Below are positions 24,546 through 32,676 of a stretch of DNA of 64,000 nucleotides, piece by piece; position 1 is the first letter of the stretch, and each line of letters starts with the position of its first letter. The DNA is taken from the NCBI GenBank assembly GCA_017468365.1, contig JAFUIS010000005.1:1-64000 (forward strand), given 5' to 3'. A program made the translations under genes and the position numbers. The notes below the pieces were generated by a model. It searched no databases. It had not been told where the DNA came from and worked only from the letters and a program-made list of their open reading frames with translations. The DNA is from Oscillospiraceae bacterium (GTDB lineage: Bacteria > Bacillota > Clostridia > Oscillospirales > Ruminococcaceae).

Positions 24546-25724
24546 TCAGTTTTTAGGAAAGAGACGAAGACGCTGGTGTTTTATTTCGCAGCGGTCAAGA
24601 AGAGCCTCGATATCGAGAGCCTTTTCTGCCTCTTCGATCATTTCAAGTGTCGGGCGGGTTCTGGGGTGTCTGGGGGTAAACACGGTGCAGCAATCTTCGT
24701 AAGGAAGGATCGAAGTTTCGAAAGTATCGATTTTTTCGGAAATTTCGATGATCTCCTGTTTATCCATACCGATAAGGGGACGGAAAACCGGAAGAGTGGA
24801 AACCGCATCGGTGCAGCCTATTGCGGGCATCGTCTGGCTTGCAACCTGGGCAAGGCTTTCGCCGGTGATGATTGCGCCGCATTCCTCTTTTTCCGCAAGG
24901 CGAAGCGCAACTCTCATCATAAAGCGGCGCATTATTACGGTGAAGAGTTCTTCGGGACATTTGTTTTTTATCTCTTCCTGAATCTCGGTGAAACCGGCGG
25001 AGAAAAGATCGATAACCCCGCAGTAATCACAAAGTTTCTGGGCAAGGGTCTGGACTTTGAGCCATGCTCTTTCGCCTGTATAAGGCGGGGACTGGAAATG
25101 AAGAGCGCAGATATCAACGCCGCGTTTTGCCATCATATAACCGGCAACGGGGCTGTCGATTCCGCCGGAAAGAAGGAGAAGTCCTCTTCCGCTGGTACCT
25201 ACGGGCATTCCGCCTGCGCCGGGAAGCTGCTGGCCGTGGATATAGGCATATTTTTCGCGGATCTCGACCATTACGACGATATCCGGGTTATTTACGTTTA
25301 CTTTAAGGTGGTGGAATTTGGAAAGGAGCACCGCACCCATTTCTCTTGCAATCTCGGGGGATTTCATGGGAAAGCTTTTGTCGCTTCGCTTTGCCTCTAC
25401 CTTAAAAGTTTTGAGATAAGGAAGAGTATCCGCAAGATAGATCTTTGCTTTTTCGGTGATGTCTTCCCAGTTTTTTTCGGCAACGCAGGCTCTGGTAAGA
25501 GCTACGATTCCGAAAACTTTCTGAAGGCGCTCCACCGCTTCGTCAAGGTCAAGTCCCTCTTCCTGGGGCTCGATATAAACGGTGGACTGGCTTTTCCAGC
25601 ATTTGAATTTTCCGAGGGATTCAAGGCGGCGTTTGCAGTTTTTGATGAGCCTGTCTTCAAAACCGGAACGGTTGAGACCTTTGAGGGCAATTTCGCCGCA
25701 TTTTATAAGTATGATTTCTTTCAT
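24546..25724 (-). CDS. thiI: tRNA 4-thiouridine synthetase ThiI (no rhodanese domain)
   Basis: A 392-residue protein with an N-terminal ferredoxin-like part, a THUMP domain (about 60-165; RLQKVFGIVALTRACVAEKN) and a PP-loop ATPase domain with SGGIDS at 186-191. It adenylates U8 of tRNA and inserts sulfur from the cysteine desulfurase encoded 14 bases upstream. The C-terminal rhodanese domain of the E. coli enzyme is missing, as is usual in Firmicutes. C-terminal TRPTLEMIEEAEKALDIEAL is conserved in the family. The coupling to its sulfur donor in one operon supports the assignment. Confidence 0.96.
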   Translation of the reverse strand: MKEIILIKCGEIALKGLNRSGFEDRLIKNCKRRLESLGKFKCWKSQSTVYIEPQEEGLDLDEAVERLQKVFGIVALTRACVAEKNWEDITEKAKIYLADTLPYLKTFKVEAKRSDKSFPMKSPEIAREMGAVLLSKFHHLKVNVNNPDIVVMVEIREKYAYIHGQQLPGAGGMPVGTSGRGLLLLSGGIDSPVAGYMMAKRGVDICALHFQSPPYTGERAWLKVQTLAQKLCDYCGVIDLFSAGFTEIQEEIKNKCPEELFTVIMRRFMMRVALRLAEKEECGAIITGESLAQVASQTMPAIGCTDAVSTLPVFRPLIGMDKQEIIEISEKIDTFETSILPYEDCCTVFTPRHPRTRPTLEMIEEAEKALDIEALLDRCEIKHQRLRLFPKN

Positions 25725-25738
25725 TTATGGACCTCTTT

Positions 25739-26872
25739 TTATCTGCAGAGTAAGCTCATTGCGTCTTTTATTGCGGCAACGAGTTCGTCAATATCTTCTT
25801 TTTCGGTATCCCTTCCGAAGCTGATTCGAAGGGCGGAATCTATTCTTGCGCTTTCATATCCCATTGCGGCAAGAACATGACTTTTTGCCCCAAGAGCACA
25901 AGCGGAACCGCTCGAAACATATATTCCTCTTTCTTCAAGAAAATGGAGCATTATTTCGCTTCGAATCCCGGGAACGGAAATGTTGACAATATTCGGAATG
26001 GAGTTTTCTTTGGAGTTCACAACGATTCCTTCGACATTTTCAACGGAATCGAGAAGGTGTTTTTTGAGCATGCTCATGCGCTCTTCCCTTCCCGGCATAA
26101 AAGAACTGTCGATGGCAGCGGCTTTTCCAAAAGCGGCAATAAGGGGCATCGCCTGGGTTCCGGGACGAAGCTGTTTTTCCTGTTCGCCGCCGAAATGATT
26201 GGGAAGCACTCTTGCGCCTTTTTTGAGCCAAAGAGCGCCGACGCCTTTCGGTCCGCCGATTTTATGGGCGGTGACGGTGACCATATCCACTCCGGATTTT
26301 TCGGCCTTGAACGGAATTTTGCAAAAGCCCTGTACCGCGTCGGTATGAAAAACCACTTCGGGATTTTTGCGCTTCGCGGCGGTGCAAAGTTCCTTTATCG
26401 GGTTTATCGCGCCAATCTCGTTGTTGACGAGCATTATTGAAACAAGAACGGTTTTTTCGTCCACCGCCTCAAAAAGCGAAGCGGGAGTTATTATTCCGTT
26501 TTCGTCCGGCATAAGATAGGTTACGGAAAAACCCATGCTTTCAAGCTGTTTTGCGCTTTTTATAACGGAATCGTGTTCATAGGCGGAAACGATGACTTTG
26601 TTTCCTCTTCGTTTTTTGGCAAGGGCACCGCCGATAACCGCAAGGTTGTTGGCTTCGGTACCGCCGGAGGTGAAATAAAGTCCGTCCGGGTTTACGCCAA
26701 GAGTTTCGGCAACGGTTTTTCTTGCTTCCTCCATTATTTTTTCCGCTTCGATTCCTTTTGAATGGAGCGAAGAGGGATTTCCGTAGGTTTCGGTCATAAC
26801 TTTATATGCGACCTTTGCGGCTTCATCATAAACCTTTGTGGTCGCACTGTTATCAAGATAAATTTCTTTCAT
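25739..26872 (-). CDS. nifS: Cysteine desulfurase (NifS/IscS-like)
   Basis: A 377-residue PLP enzyme that removes sulfur from cysteine. It starts MKEIYLDNSATTKVYDEA; the PLP lysine is K204 in TAHKIGGPKG, H100 is in SAYEHDSVIKSA, and the active-site C325 is in SSGSACALG. The start is the ATG at 26872, 8 bases after GGAGG; an ATG at 26905 adds 11 residues but has no ribosome site. Pairing with thiI points to tRNA thiolation as its main task, as for the dedicated NifZ of Bacillus (known of that system, inferred here). Confidence 0.95.
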   Translation of the reverse strand: MKEIYLDNSATTKVYDEAAKVAYKVMTETYGNPSSLHSKGIEAEKIMEEARKTVAETLGVNPDGLYFTSGGTEANNLAVIGGALAKKRRGNKVIVSAYEHDSVIKSAKQLESMGFSVTYLMPDENGIITPASLFEAVDEKTVLVSIMLVNNEIGAINPIKELCTAAKRKNPEVVFHTDAVQGFCKIPFKAEKSGVDMVTVTAHKIGGPKGVGALWLKKGARVLPNHFGGEQEKQLRPGTQAMPLIAAFGKAAAIDSSFMPGREERMSMLKKHLLDSVENVEGIVVNSKENSIPNIVNISVPGIRSEIMLHFLEERGIYVSSGSACALGAKSHVLAAMGYESARIDSALRISFGRDTEKEDIDELVAAIKDAMSLLCR

Positions 26873-26916
26873 TGACCTTGCCTCCGATTGAACATAGTTA
26901 TCCATTATTCAGAGTT

Positions 26917-26945
26917 ATTATACACAAAACGACGGGATATTTCAA
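26917..26945 (-). promoter_or_regulatory. Promoter of the desulfurase-thiI-fusion operon
   Basis: Minus-strand TTGAAA, 17-base spacer, TATAAT, about 45 bases upstream of the start. All three genes are likely read from it. Confidence 0.75.
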
Positions 26946-27013
26946 TATTTCTCTTTATATTTTAATATATTATTTATATATAAGTGCGGATTTTTTTATG
27001 ATTTATTGCATAA

Positions 27014-27045
27014 AAACAAAAAAACGCGCCTTTTAAAAGACGCGT
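27014..27045 (-). terminator. Terminator of the sigma/anti-sigma operon
   Basis: ACGCG-C-CTTTT / AAAAG-A-CGCGT stem with one mismatch, followed on the minus strand by TTTTTTTGTTTTT. Confidence 0.8.
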
Positions 27046-27065
27046 TTCGCTTTCGGTTTGCTTTT

Positions 27066-27869
27066 TTACTGAACGTAGCCTTCAAGAATAAGCTTTAAAG
27101 GTTCGTAACCGTATTCACCGTTTTCCGCATAAGCGGTGAAATATTTTACCTCCGTAAGCACTCCGTTTATTGCGGCATATGCGGCAAAATCACAGCCGTA
27201 TTCCCTGACGTTCTGTACTATACGAAAATCTATGCCCGCCGAATTTGTATAAATTTCTTTTTCGGAAGAAACTCCTTCGGTGCCCCAGCCCGTTCCGGTT
27301 CCCCATTTTTCGTCTTCGCCGGCATCCACGATATATCTTACATCGATGTTTCCGTAGAAAAACGCGGAGGTAATGGTGCTTTCAAGGTTTCCTTCTTCAT
27401 CATTGGCAAGCATTACGTAACAGTTGACTTTTCCGCTTTCCCGTTCTCCGTTTCGGTTATAAGCTTCCATATATACGTTCGGCCCGTTTCCGGAACGTCT
27501 TTCAATAAGCTCGTTTTTCGGAAATTCAATTCCCAAAAATTCTTCCGCCTCGGAAAGCGACTTCATTCTGTAACAGCAGACCGTTTCTTTCTGGTTTTTT
27601 GCGGTTTCTATGACTTCATCGGAAAATTCTTCGATTGGAATAAAAACATCGCTGCTGGCCGACCAGCCGCCTTCATAAACCAAAAGATCGACCTTGAAAA
27701 CCGCCGCCATTACCGGAACCGCTACCAGAAGAGCAACGCAGGCGGCAAGAACACTCCATTTTATTTTTTTGAAGGGTCTGAGGCTGATTTTTGCCGGTTC
27801 TTCAAAAGCCGAAAGCAAAAGTTCATCGTTTATATTTTCAAAAGCATCATAAAATTTTTCGCAGTTCAT
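27066..27869 (-). CDS. Putative membrane-bound anti-sigma factor
   Basis: A 267-residue protein with a short cytoplasmic N-terminus (MNCEKFYDAFENINDELLLS), one membrane span at about 38-58 and a beta-rich extracellular part of 200 residues with no recognised domain. The layout and position are those of an anti-sigma factor: its ATG overlaps the TGA of the sigma gene by one base (TGATG), so the two are translationally coupled. No zinc-binding ZAS motif is seen, so inhibition would use another type of cytoplasmic segment. The role is inferred from the pairing, not from homology. Confidence 0.65.
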   Translation of the reverse strand: MNCEKFYDAFENINDELLLSAFEEPAKISLRPFKKIKWSVLAACVALLVAVPVMAAVFKVDLLVYEGGWSASSDVFIPIEEFSDEVIETAKNQKETVCCYRMKSLSEAEEFLGIEFPKNELIERRSGNGPNVYMEAYNRNGERESGKVNCYVMLANDEEGNLESTITSAFFYGNIDVRYIVDAGEDEKWGTGTGWGTEGVSSEKEIYTNSAGIDFRIVQNVREYGCDFAAYAAINGVLTEVKYFTAYAENGEYGYEPLKLILEGYVQ

Positions 27870-28426
27870 CAAAAAAGTCCCTCCTTTTCCAGATATTTTT
27901 TAAGTTCTTTTCTCATTCGGAAAAGCACGGATTTTGTCTTGCTTTCGCTTATTCCGTAAGCTTTTGCAATTTCCGCCACCGGGTACATATACCAGTAGCG
28001 GCGGATAAATATGCTGCGTTTTTCCGGCGGATTGGAATAAAGAAACTTTTCAATGACGGAAGTGATTTCCGCTCTTTCGATTTCTTCTTCCACCCCGTTT
28101 TTTTCCGGAATACATTCCTCAAGTTCCGAAAAAGCCGCTTCGGCTTCGCCTCCGCCGCGCTTTTTCCTTACGTTTTTTCTGAAGCGGTTTATGGCAATGT
28201 TATGGGTTATTCTTCCGATATAAGCGCCGAGTTTTTCAGGCGAATTGGGCGGAATGGTGTTCCATAGCGCAAGGCAGGCGGAGCTTAAACATTCTTCTGC
28301 ATCTTCTTCGTTTTGAAGAACGTTCTTTGCTATGGTAAGGCAATAGGCGCCGTATTTTTCTTCGCAGGCGGAAACGGCTTCTTCGTTTCTTTCAAAAAAC
28401 AGCTCTATGATTTTGCAGTCCTCCAA
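27869..28426 (-). CDS. ECF-type RNA polymerase sigma factor
   Basis: A 185-residue sigma-70 family protein with regions 2 and 4 only. Region 2 covers LQNEEDAEECLSSACLALWN and GAYIGRITHNIAINRFRK; region 4 is FIRRYWYMYPVAEIAKAYGI followed by SESKTKSVLFRMRKELKKYL, a helix-turn-helix. The start is a TTG at 28426, 6 bases after GGAGGG; the frame is open 15 codons further to an ATG with no ribosome site. A putative promoter of ECF type lies just upstream, consistent with autoregulation. Confidence 0.9.
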   Translation of the reverse strand: MEDCKIIELFFERNEEAVSACEEKYGAYCLTIAKNVLQNEEDAEECLSSACLALWNTIPPNSPEKLGAYIGRITHNIAINRFRKNVRKKRGGGEAEAAFSELEECIPEKNGVEEEIERAEITSVIEKFLYSNPPEKRSIFIRRYWYMYPVAEIAKAYGISESKTKSVLFRMRKELKKYLEKEGLF

Positions 28427-28474
28427 TGCTTTCCCTCCTTTTTTCGGTTTCTTAAAAGGCCTTTCACCCATAAA

Positions 28475-28500
28475 GTCGCTTTTCTTTTATTTTCGTTGCA
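28475..28500 (-). promoter_or_regulatory. Candidate ECF sigma autoregulatory promoter
   Basis: Minus-strand TGCAAC, exactly 16 bases, CGAC. The AAC box and CG-containing -10 match the general form of ECF promoters (AAC then CGT or CGA). Transcription would begin about 45 bases before the TTG start. No sigma-A promoter is obvious in the gap. Confidence 0.5.
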
Positions 28501-28502
28501 TC

Positions 28503-28540
28503 AAAAAACAAAAAAGTCCTCTTTTTTTGCAAAGAGGACC
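28503..28540 (-). terminator. Terminator of the YczE-like gene
   Basis: Stem GTCCTCTTT / AAAGAGGAC at 28516-28539, followed on the minus strand by TTTTTTGTTTTTTG. It overlaps the upstream end of the sigma promoter region. Confidence 0.85.
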
Positions 28541-28546
28541 CGTTTT

Positions 28547-29233
28547 TTATTCTTTGTTTGTAAGTATAACTTTTGCGGTGGTGACGATATCTTCGTGGAC
28601 GACATTTCGCGGTTCAAAGCGACAGGCTTTGAAAGTGATATCCATTACGAAGCCAAGTCCGAAAACCGAAAGCACCGTTCCGATTCCGATAGTGGCACCC
28701 ATGCACCAGGAAATAAAAAGCACCACGACGCTGATGATGTTGTTGACCGTTCCGATGCTTATCTTTTTGCAGCGCTTGCCGACGGCAACGGTAAAAGCAT
28801 CCCGGGGTCCGCAGCTCAAAGCGGTTATCATATAAAGATACTGGCCGTAGCTGAGAATGAAAAGGCTTGCGATGAAAATAAGAATCTTTGCAGCAAGGCT
28901 TTCCGTTGCCGGAACGGGATCGAGCATTGCAAAAAAGTCGCAGCCCAGTCCGACACATACCGCATCGATAAGGGTTCCCATTCCGATAGGCTCCTTCATA
29001 AGAAGGTCAACGAGCACGATCGAAAGTCCGATAGTTATGCTTGCAGTGCCGTAGGTTATGGGAAAAACTATCGAAAAACCCTGGTTAAGGGCGTTCCATG
29101 AGGGAAAACCGATATCCGCTTCTATCTGAAGATAGATCCCAAAGCCGATGAAAAACATGGTCAGGGCTGACCAGAGCATTCGCACTATTCTGTTGTAACG
29201 GGGCGGAAGGTTTTTCCAAAGTTTTTCGAACAT
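28547..29233 (-). CDS. YczE/YitT-type integral membrane protein
   Basis: A 228-residue protein with five or six hydrophobic segments. Features typical of the YczE/YyaS group include RMLWSALTMFFIGFGIYLQI near the N-terminus, ADIGFPSWNALNQGF, a YGTASITIGL helix, and SCGPRDAFTVAVGKR before the last helices. B. subtilis YczE influences surfactin production, but no transport substrate is known for the family. It is monocistronic, with its own promoter and terminator. Confidence 0.82.
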   Translation of the reverse strand: MFEKLWKNLPPRYNRIVRMLWSALTMFFIGFGIYLQIEADIGFPSWNALNQGFSIVFPITYGTASITIGLSIVLVDLLMKEPIGMGTLIDAVCVGLGCDFFAMLDPVPATESLAAKILIFIASLFILSYGQYLYMITALSCGPRDAFTVAVGKRCKKISIGTVNNIISVVVLFISWCMGATIGIGTVLSVFGLGFVMDITFKACRFEPRNVVHEDIVTTAKVILTNKE

Positions 29234-29266
29234 TCTTTTCCCTCTTTTTCTTTTGGCAATAGAATG

Positions 29267-29295
29267 ATAATAGCACTTTTGGATTATCGTGTAAA
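29267..29295 (-). promoter_or_regulatory. Promoter of the YczE-like gene
   Basis: Minus-strand TTTACA, 17-base spacer, TATTAT, 34 bases upstream of the ATG. Confidence 0.7.
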
Positions 29296-29396
29296 GAACG
29301 GCGATATTCTTTTTACTTTTTGACCAAAAGCCGTTTTGATGCGAAACATTTTTGCCGCAAAGTGTTTTATGTTAAATATTTTGTTGTCGATTCATA

Positions 29397-29424
29397 TTGA
29401 ATATTTGCAATTTTTTGCTATAAT
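29397..29424 (+). promoter_or_regulatory. Promoter of the GlpA-like operon
   Basis: TTGAAT, 16-base spacer, TATAAT. The leader to the first start codon is about 110 bases and carries a terminator-like hairpin. Confidence 0.6.
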
Positions 29425-29453
29425 TAAGGTGTTAGAATATGCGCAATATCAAG

Positions 29454-29518
29454 AAGTGCACGAAAGGAGGCTTTTGGAAAGCGTTAATGCCCAAATGTCT
29501 TTTATCGTGCGCTTTTTT
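29454..29518 (+). promoter_or_regulatory. Terminator-like hairpin in the leader of the GlpA-like operon (candidate attenuator)
   Basis: AAGTGCACGA pairs with TCGTGCGCTT over 10 bp and is followed by TTTTTTG; an additional AAAG / CTTT pairing can extend the stem. The hairpin lies between the promoter and the gene, so it could be a regulated terminator, as in GlpP-controlled glp leaders of Bacillus. A good GGAGG inside it at 29466-29470 precedes only a short frame that runs through the first start codon; no leader peptide is claimed. Confidence 0.45.
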
Positions 29519-29541
29519 GTTGCTGAAAGGGGATTTTTTAA

Positions 29542-30990
29542 TTGGTCTATGACGTTGCTGTGATCGGCGCGGGCATCATCGGTTGCGGTGTTGCAAGAGA
29601 ACTTTCCCGCTATAACTGCAAAGCTGTGCTGATCGAAAAAGAAAACGATGTTGCAATGGGTACCACCCGTGCAAACAGCGCAATCATCCACGCGGGCTAC
29701 GACCCGAAACCCGGTACCCTTATGGCAAAATACAATGCCCCGGGTAATAAAATGGCCGGCGAAATCTGTGAGGAGCTTGACGTTCCTTTCAAACGCTGCG
29801 GTTCTTTTGTTCTCGCTTTCAGCGAGGAAGAAATGGAAACCGTAAAACACCTTTATGAAAACGGTGTTGCAAACGGCGTTCCGGATCAGCAGATCCTTTC
29901 CGGCGAAGAAGTTCGCAAAATGGAACCCAACGTTTCCGAAAACTGCGTCGGCGCTCTTTTTGCTCCTTCCGCAGGTATCGTAAACCCCTGGGAATTCGCT
30001 CTTGCCATGGGCGAACAGGCAGTTGAAAACGGCGTCGATCTCAAGCTTTGCTGGGAAGTTGCCTCCATTGAAAAAGAAGGCGAAAACTTCGTCATCACCG
30101 GCAAAAACGGCGAAAAGATCGAAGCAAAATTCGTAGTAAATGCCGCCGGCGTTTACAGCGACACCGTCGCAAACATGATCGGCGACGAAAGCTTCACCAT
30201 CGATTCTTCCAGAGGTCAGTATTATCTTCTCGACAAATCCCAAGGCGAACTTTTTAACCATGTTATGTTCCAGTGCCCCGGTCCTCTCGGAAAAGGCGTT
30301 CTTGTTGCTCCCACCGTTCACGGAAACCTTATCGTAGGTCCCGATGCAAACCCCGGTTGTGAAAAAGACGACGTTTCCACCGACCGCGACGGTCTTGCAA
30401 ACGTTGCCGCAACCAGCAAAAAAACCACCACCGCGGTAAACTTCCGCGAGTGCATCAGAAACTTCGCAGGTCTCAGAAGCGAACCCTCCACCCACGACTT
30501 CATCGTAGGTTTTTCCGAAAAAGACGACCACTTCATGAACATTGCCGGCATCAAATCTCCCGGTCTTTCCGCCGCTCCCGCAATTGCAGAAGACGCGGTA
30601 AGAATGCTTCTTGAAGCAGGCGTTCCCTCCGAAAAGAAAGAAAACTTCATCGGCGGACACAAACACCTTCGTTTCAAAGAACTTTCCGACGAAGAAAAAG
30701 CAGCCGCTATCGCAAAGAACCCCGCATACGGAAGAGTTATCTGCCGCTGCGAAACCATCACCGAAGGCGAGATCGTTGACGCTCTTCACGGCGTTATCGT
30801 TCCCAGAACCCTTGACGGTATCAAACGCCGCTGCAACGCGGGTATGGGCAGATGCCAGAGCGGCTTCTGCGGACCCAAAGTTCTCGAAATCATCGCCCGC
30901 GAACTTGATATGGATCCCATTGACGTTCTTCTTGACAAAGAAGGTTCTTACATACTCACCGGTAAAACCACGAAGGGAGGCTGCCGTTAA
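29542..30990 (+). CDS. glpA: GlpA-like FAD-dependent dehydrogenase with C-terminal 2Fe-2S (BFD-like) domain
   Basis: A 482-residue flavoprotein. VIGAGIIGCGVARELSRY at residues 7-24 is the FAD Rossmann loop, and GMGTTRANSAIIHAGYDPKP-type residues near 40-57 are typical of the glycerol-3-phosphate dehydrogenase/DAO family. Residues about 395-450 form a BFD-like cluster domain with C401, C403, C438 and C443 (CRCE... CNAGMGRCQSGFC). The start is TTG, 8 bases after AAAGGGGA. It is followed by a second FAD oxidoreductase and DUF1667, a conserved trio in Firmicutes usually annotated as anaerobic glycerol 3-phosphate oxidation. Electron acceptor unknown. Confidence 0.88.
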   Translation: MVYDVAVIGAGIIGCGVARELSRYNCKAVLIEKENDVAMGTTRANSAIIHAGYDPKPGTLMAKYNAPGNKMAGEICEELDVPFKRCGSFVLAFSEEEMETVKHLYENGVANGVPDQQILSGEEVRKMEPNVSENCVGALFAPSAGIVNPWEFALAMGEQAVENGVDLKLCWEVASIEKEGENFVITGKNGEKIEAKFVVNAAGVYSDTVANMIGDESFTIDSSRGQYYLLDKSQGELFNHVMFQCPGPLGKGVLVAPTVHGNLIVGPDANPGCEKDDVSTDRDGLANVAATSKKTTTAVNFRECIRNFAGLRSEPSTHDFIVGFSEKDDHFMNIAGIKSPGLSAAPAIAEDAVRMLLEAGVPSEKKENFIGGHKHLRFKELSDEEKAAAIAKNPAYGRVICRCETITEGEIVDALHGVIVPRTLDGIKRRCNAGMGRCQSGFCGPKVLEIIARELDMDPIDVLLDKEGSYILTGKTTKGGCR

Positions 30991-32270
30991 TGTATTATGA
31001 TTTAGTTGTTGTCGGCGGAGGCCCCGCAGGTCTTGCCGCTGCAGAAGAAGCCAAAAAGAACGGCGCGGGTTCCGTTCTTATCATCGAGCGTGACAAAGAG
31101 CTTGGCGGTATTCTTAACCAGTGCATCCACTCCGGTTTCGGTCTTCACGTTTTTAAAGAACAGCTTTCCGGTCCGGAATATGCCCAGCGTTTCATCGACC
31201 GCCTTGAAGGCACCGGCATCGAAGTAAAAACCGATACCATGGTCCTCGGCATCACCCCCGAAAAATCCGTTTATGCAATCAGCGCAGCTGAAGGCTATAT
31301 GAAAATCGACGCAGGTGCCATCGTTCTTGCAATGGGCTGCCGCGAAAGAACCCGCGGCGCTATCGCTATCCCCGGCGAAAGACCTTCCGGTATTTTCACC
31401 GCCGGCGCCGCACAGAAATATATCAACATGGACGGCTATATGGTCGGTAAAAAGGTACTTATCCTCGGTTCCGGCGATATCGGTCTTATCATGGCAAGAA
31501 GAATGACCCTTGAAGGCGCGGAAGTTAAAGCGGTTGTTGAACTTATGCCCTATTCCAACGGTCTTAAACGTAACATTGCACAGTGCCTTGACGACTACGG
31601 TATTCCGCTTTATCTCAGCCACACCGTAACCGATATCAAAGGTGAAAACGGCCGTCTTTCCAAAGTCATCGTCAGCAAGGTAAACGGTTATGACCCCATT
31701 CCCGGCACCGAAATTGAATTTGACGTAGATACCCTTCTTCTTTCCGTCGGTCTTGTTCCGGAAAACGAACTTTCCCGTTCCGCAGGTGTTGTTCTCGATA
31801 AACGCACCAACGGCGCGATCGTTGATGAAACAATGATGACTTCCATCCCCGGAATTTTTGCCTGCGGCAACGTTCTTCACGTTCATGACCTTGTTGACTT
31901 CGTAACCCACGAATCCGAAAGAGCCGGTAAAGCAGCCGCCGAATATCTTAAAGCACAGCGTGAAAACGCAGAAACCACCGAAGCCGAAGCTCCTATCGAA
32001 CTTCACAACGGCGACTTCATCGGCTACACCGTTCCCCAAAAAGTTACCGTTTCCAAAGTTGATAAATTCATCGAAGTTCTCTTCCGTGTAAGAGCTGTTC
32101 TTAACAACGCAACCGTTGTCGTAAAAGCCGGCGACAAAGTTCTTATGAGCAAAAAACACGAGCAGATGCTTCCCGCAGAAATGGAAAAACTTATCATTCC
32201 CAAAAAGATGCTTGAAATGGCAGAGGGAAAAGATATCGAAATTGCTGTTGTAAAGGAGGGTGAAGAATAA
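30990..32270 (+). CDS. NAD(P)/FAD-dependent oxidoreductase, partner of the GlpA-like protein
   Basis: A 426-residue two-dinucleotide-binding flavoprotein. YYDLVVVGGGPAGLAAAEEA binds FAD, GGILNQCIHSGFGLHVFKEQ near residue 38 is a conserved segment with a cysteine, and KVLILGSGDIGLIMARRMTL near residue 152 is the second Rossmann loop for NAD(P). GIFACGNVLHVHDLVDFVTH near 286-310 is the family closing motif. The ATG overlaps the preceding TAA by one base. The C-terminal 100 residues form an extra domain. It probably passes electrons between NAD(P) and the GlpA-like subunit (inference). Confidence 0.88.
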   Translation: MYYDLVVVGGGPAGLAAAEEAKKNGAGSVLIIERDKELGGILNQCIHSGFGLHVFKEQLSGPEYAQRFIDRLEGTGIEVKTDTMVLGITPEKSVYAISAAEGYMKIDAGAIVLAMGCRERTRGAIAIPGERPSGIFTAGAAQKYINMDGYMVGKKVLILGSGDIGLIMARRMTLEGAEVKAVVELMPYSNGLKRNIAQCLDDYGIPLYLSHTVTDIKGENGRLSKVIVSKVNGYDPIPGTEIEFDVDTLLLSVGLVPENELSRSAGVVLDKRTNGAIVDETMMTSIPGIFACGNVLHVHDLVDFVTHESERAGKAAAEYLKAQRENAETTEAEAPIELHNGDFIGYTVPQKVTVSKVDKFIEVLFRVRAVLNNATVVVKAGDKVLMSKKHEQMLPAEMEKLIIPKKMLEMAEGKDIEIAVVKEGEE

Positions 32271-32620
32271 TGCTTAAAACCATAACCTGTATCTGCTGCC
32301 CCAAAGGCTGCCTTGTTACCCTCGATACCGAAAACCCGGAAGAAACCGCAAAAGGCTTTAACTGCCCCCAGGGAAAAGAATACGCCATCGGCGAACTTAC
32401 CCACCCCATGCGCACCATTTCTTCCACCGTTGAAATTAAAGGCGGACTCCACCCCAGAATCCCCGTTAAGACCAACGGCAACATTCCCAAAGAAAAAATC
32501 TTCGAGGTAATGGACGAAATCAACAAGATTTCCGTAGAAAGCCCCGTTAAATGCGGCGACATTCTTCTTGAAGACGTTCTCGGCACCGGCGTAAACATCG
32601 TTGCTTGCAGAAACATGTGA
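32270..32620 (+). CDS. DUF1667 cysteine-rich protein, third gene of the glp-like operon
   Basis: A 116-residue protein starting MLKTITCICCPKGCLVTLD; CICCPKGC plus the later NCPQGKEYA and KCGDIL cysteines are the DUF1667 signature and look like an iron-sulfur or zinc site. It follows its neighbour with a one-base overlap (TAATG) and GGAGGGTG upstream. The family occurs almost only with these two FAD oxidoreductase genes, which suggests a small redox subunit, though no biochemistry is assigned. Confidence 0.93.
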   Translation: MLKTITCICCPKGCLVTLDTENPEETAKGFNCPQGKEYAIGELTHPMRTISSTVEIKGGLHPRIPVKTNGNIPKEKIFEVMDEINKISVESPVKCGDILLEDVLGTGVNIVACRNM

Positions 32621-32633
32621 TTCAATTTAAACA

Positions 32634-32675
32634 AAACGAACCCCCGTGCTCAAATGAGCACGGGGGTTTTGTTTT
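32634..32675. terminator. Terminator after the glp-like operon; left copy of a 34-bp direct repeat
   Basis: CCCCCGTGCTC AAAT GAGCACGGGGG at 32641-32666 followed by TTTTGTTTT. The 34 bases 32642-32675 are identical to 33543-33576, in the same orientation, so the repeat brackets the small two-gene cassette. It also closes the convergent minus-strand gene at 32677. Confidence 0.92.
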
Positions 32676-32676
32676 A

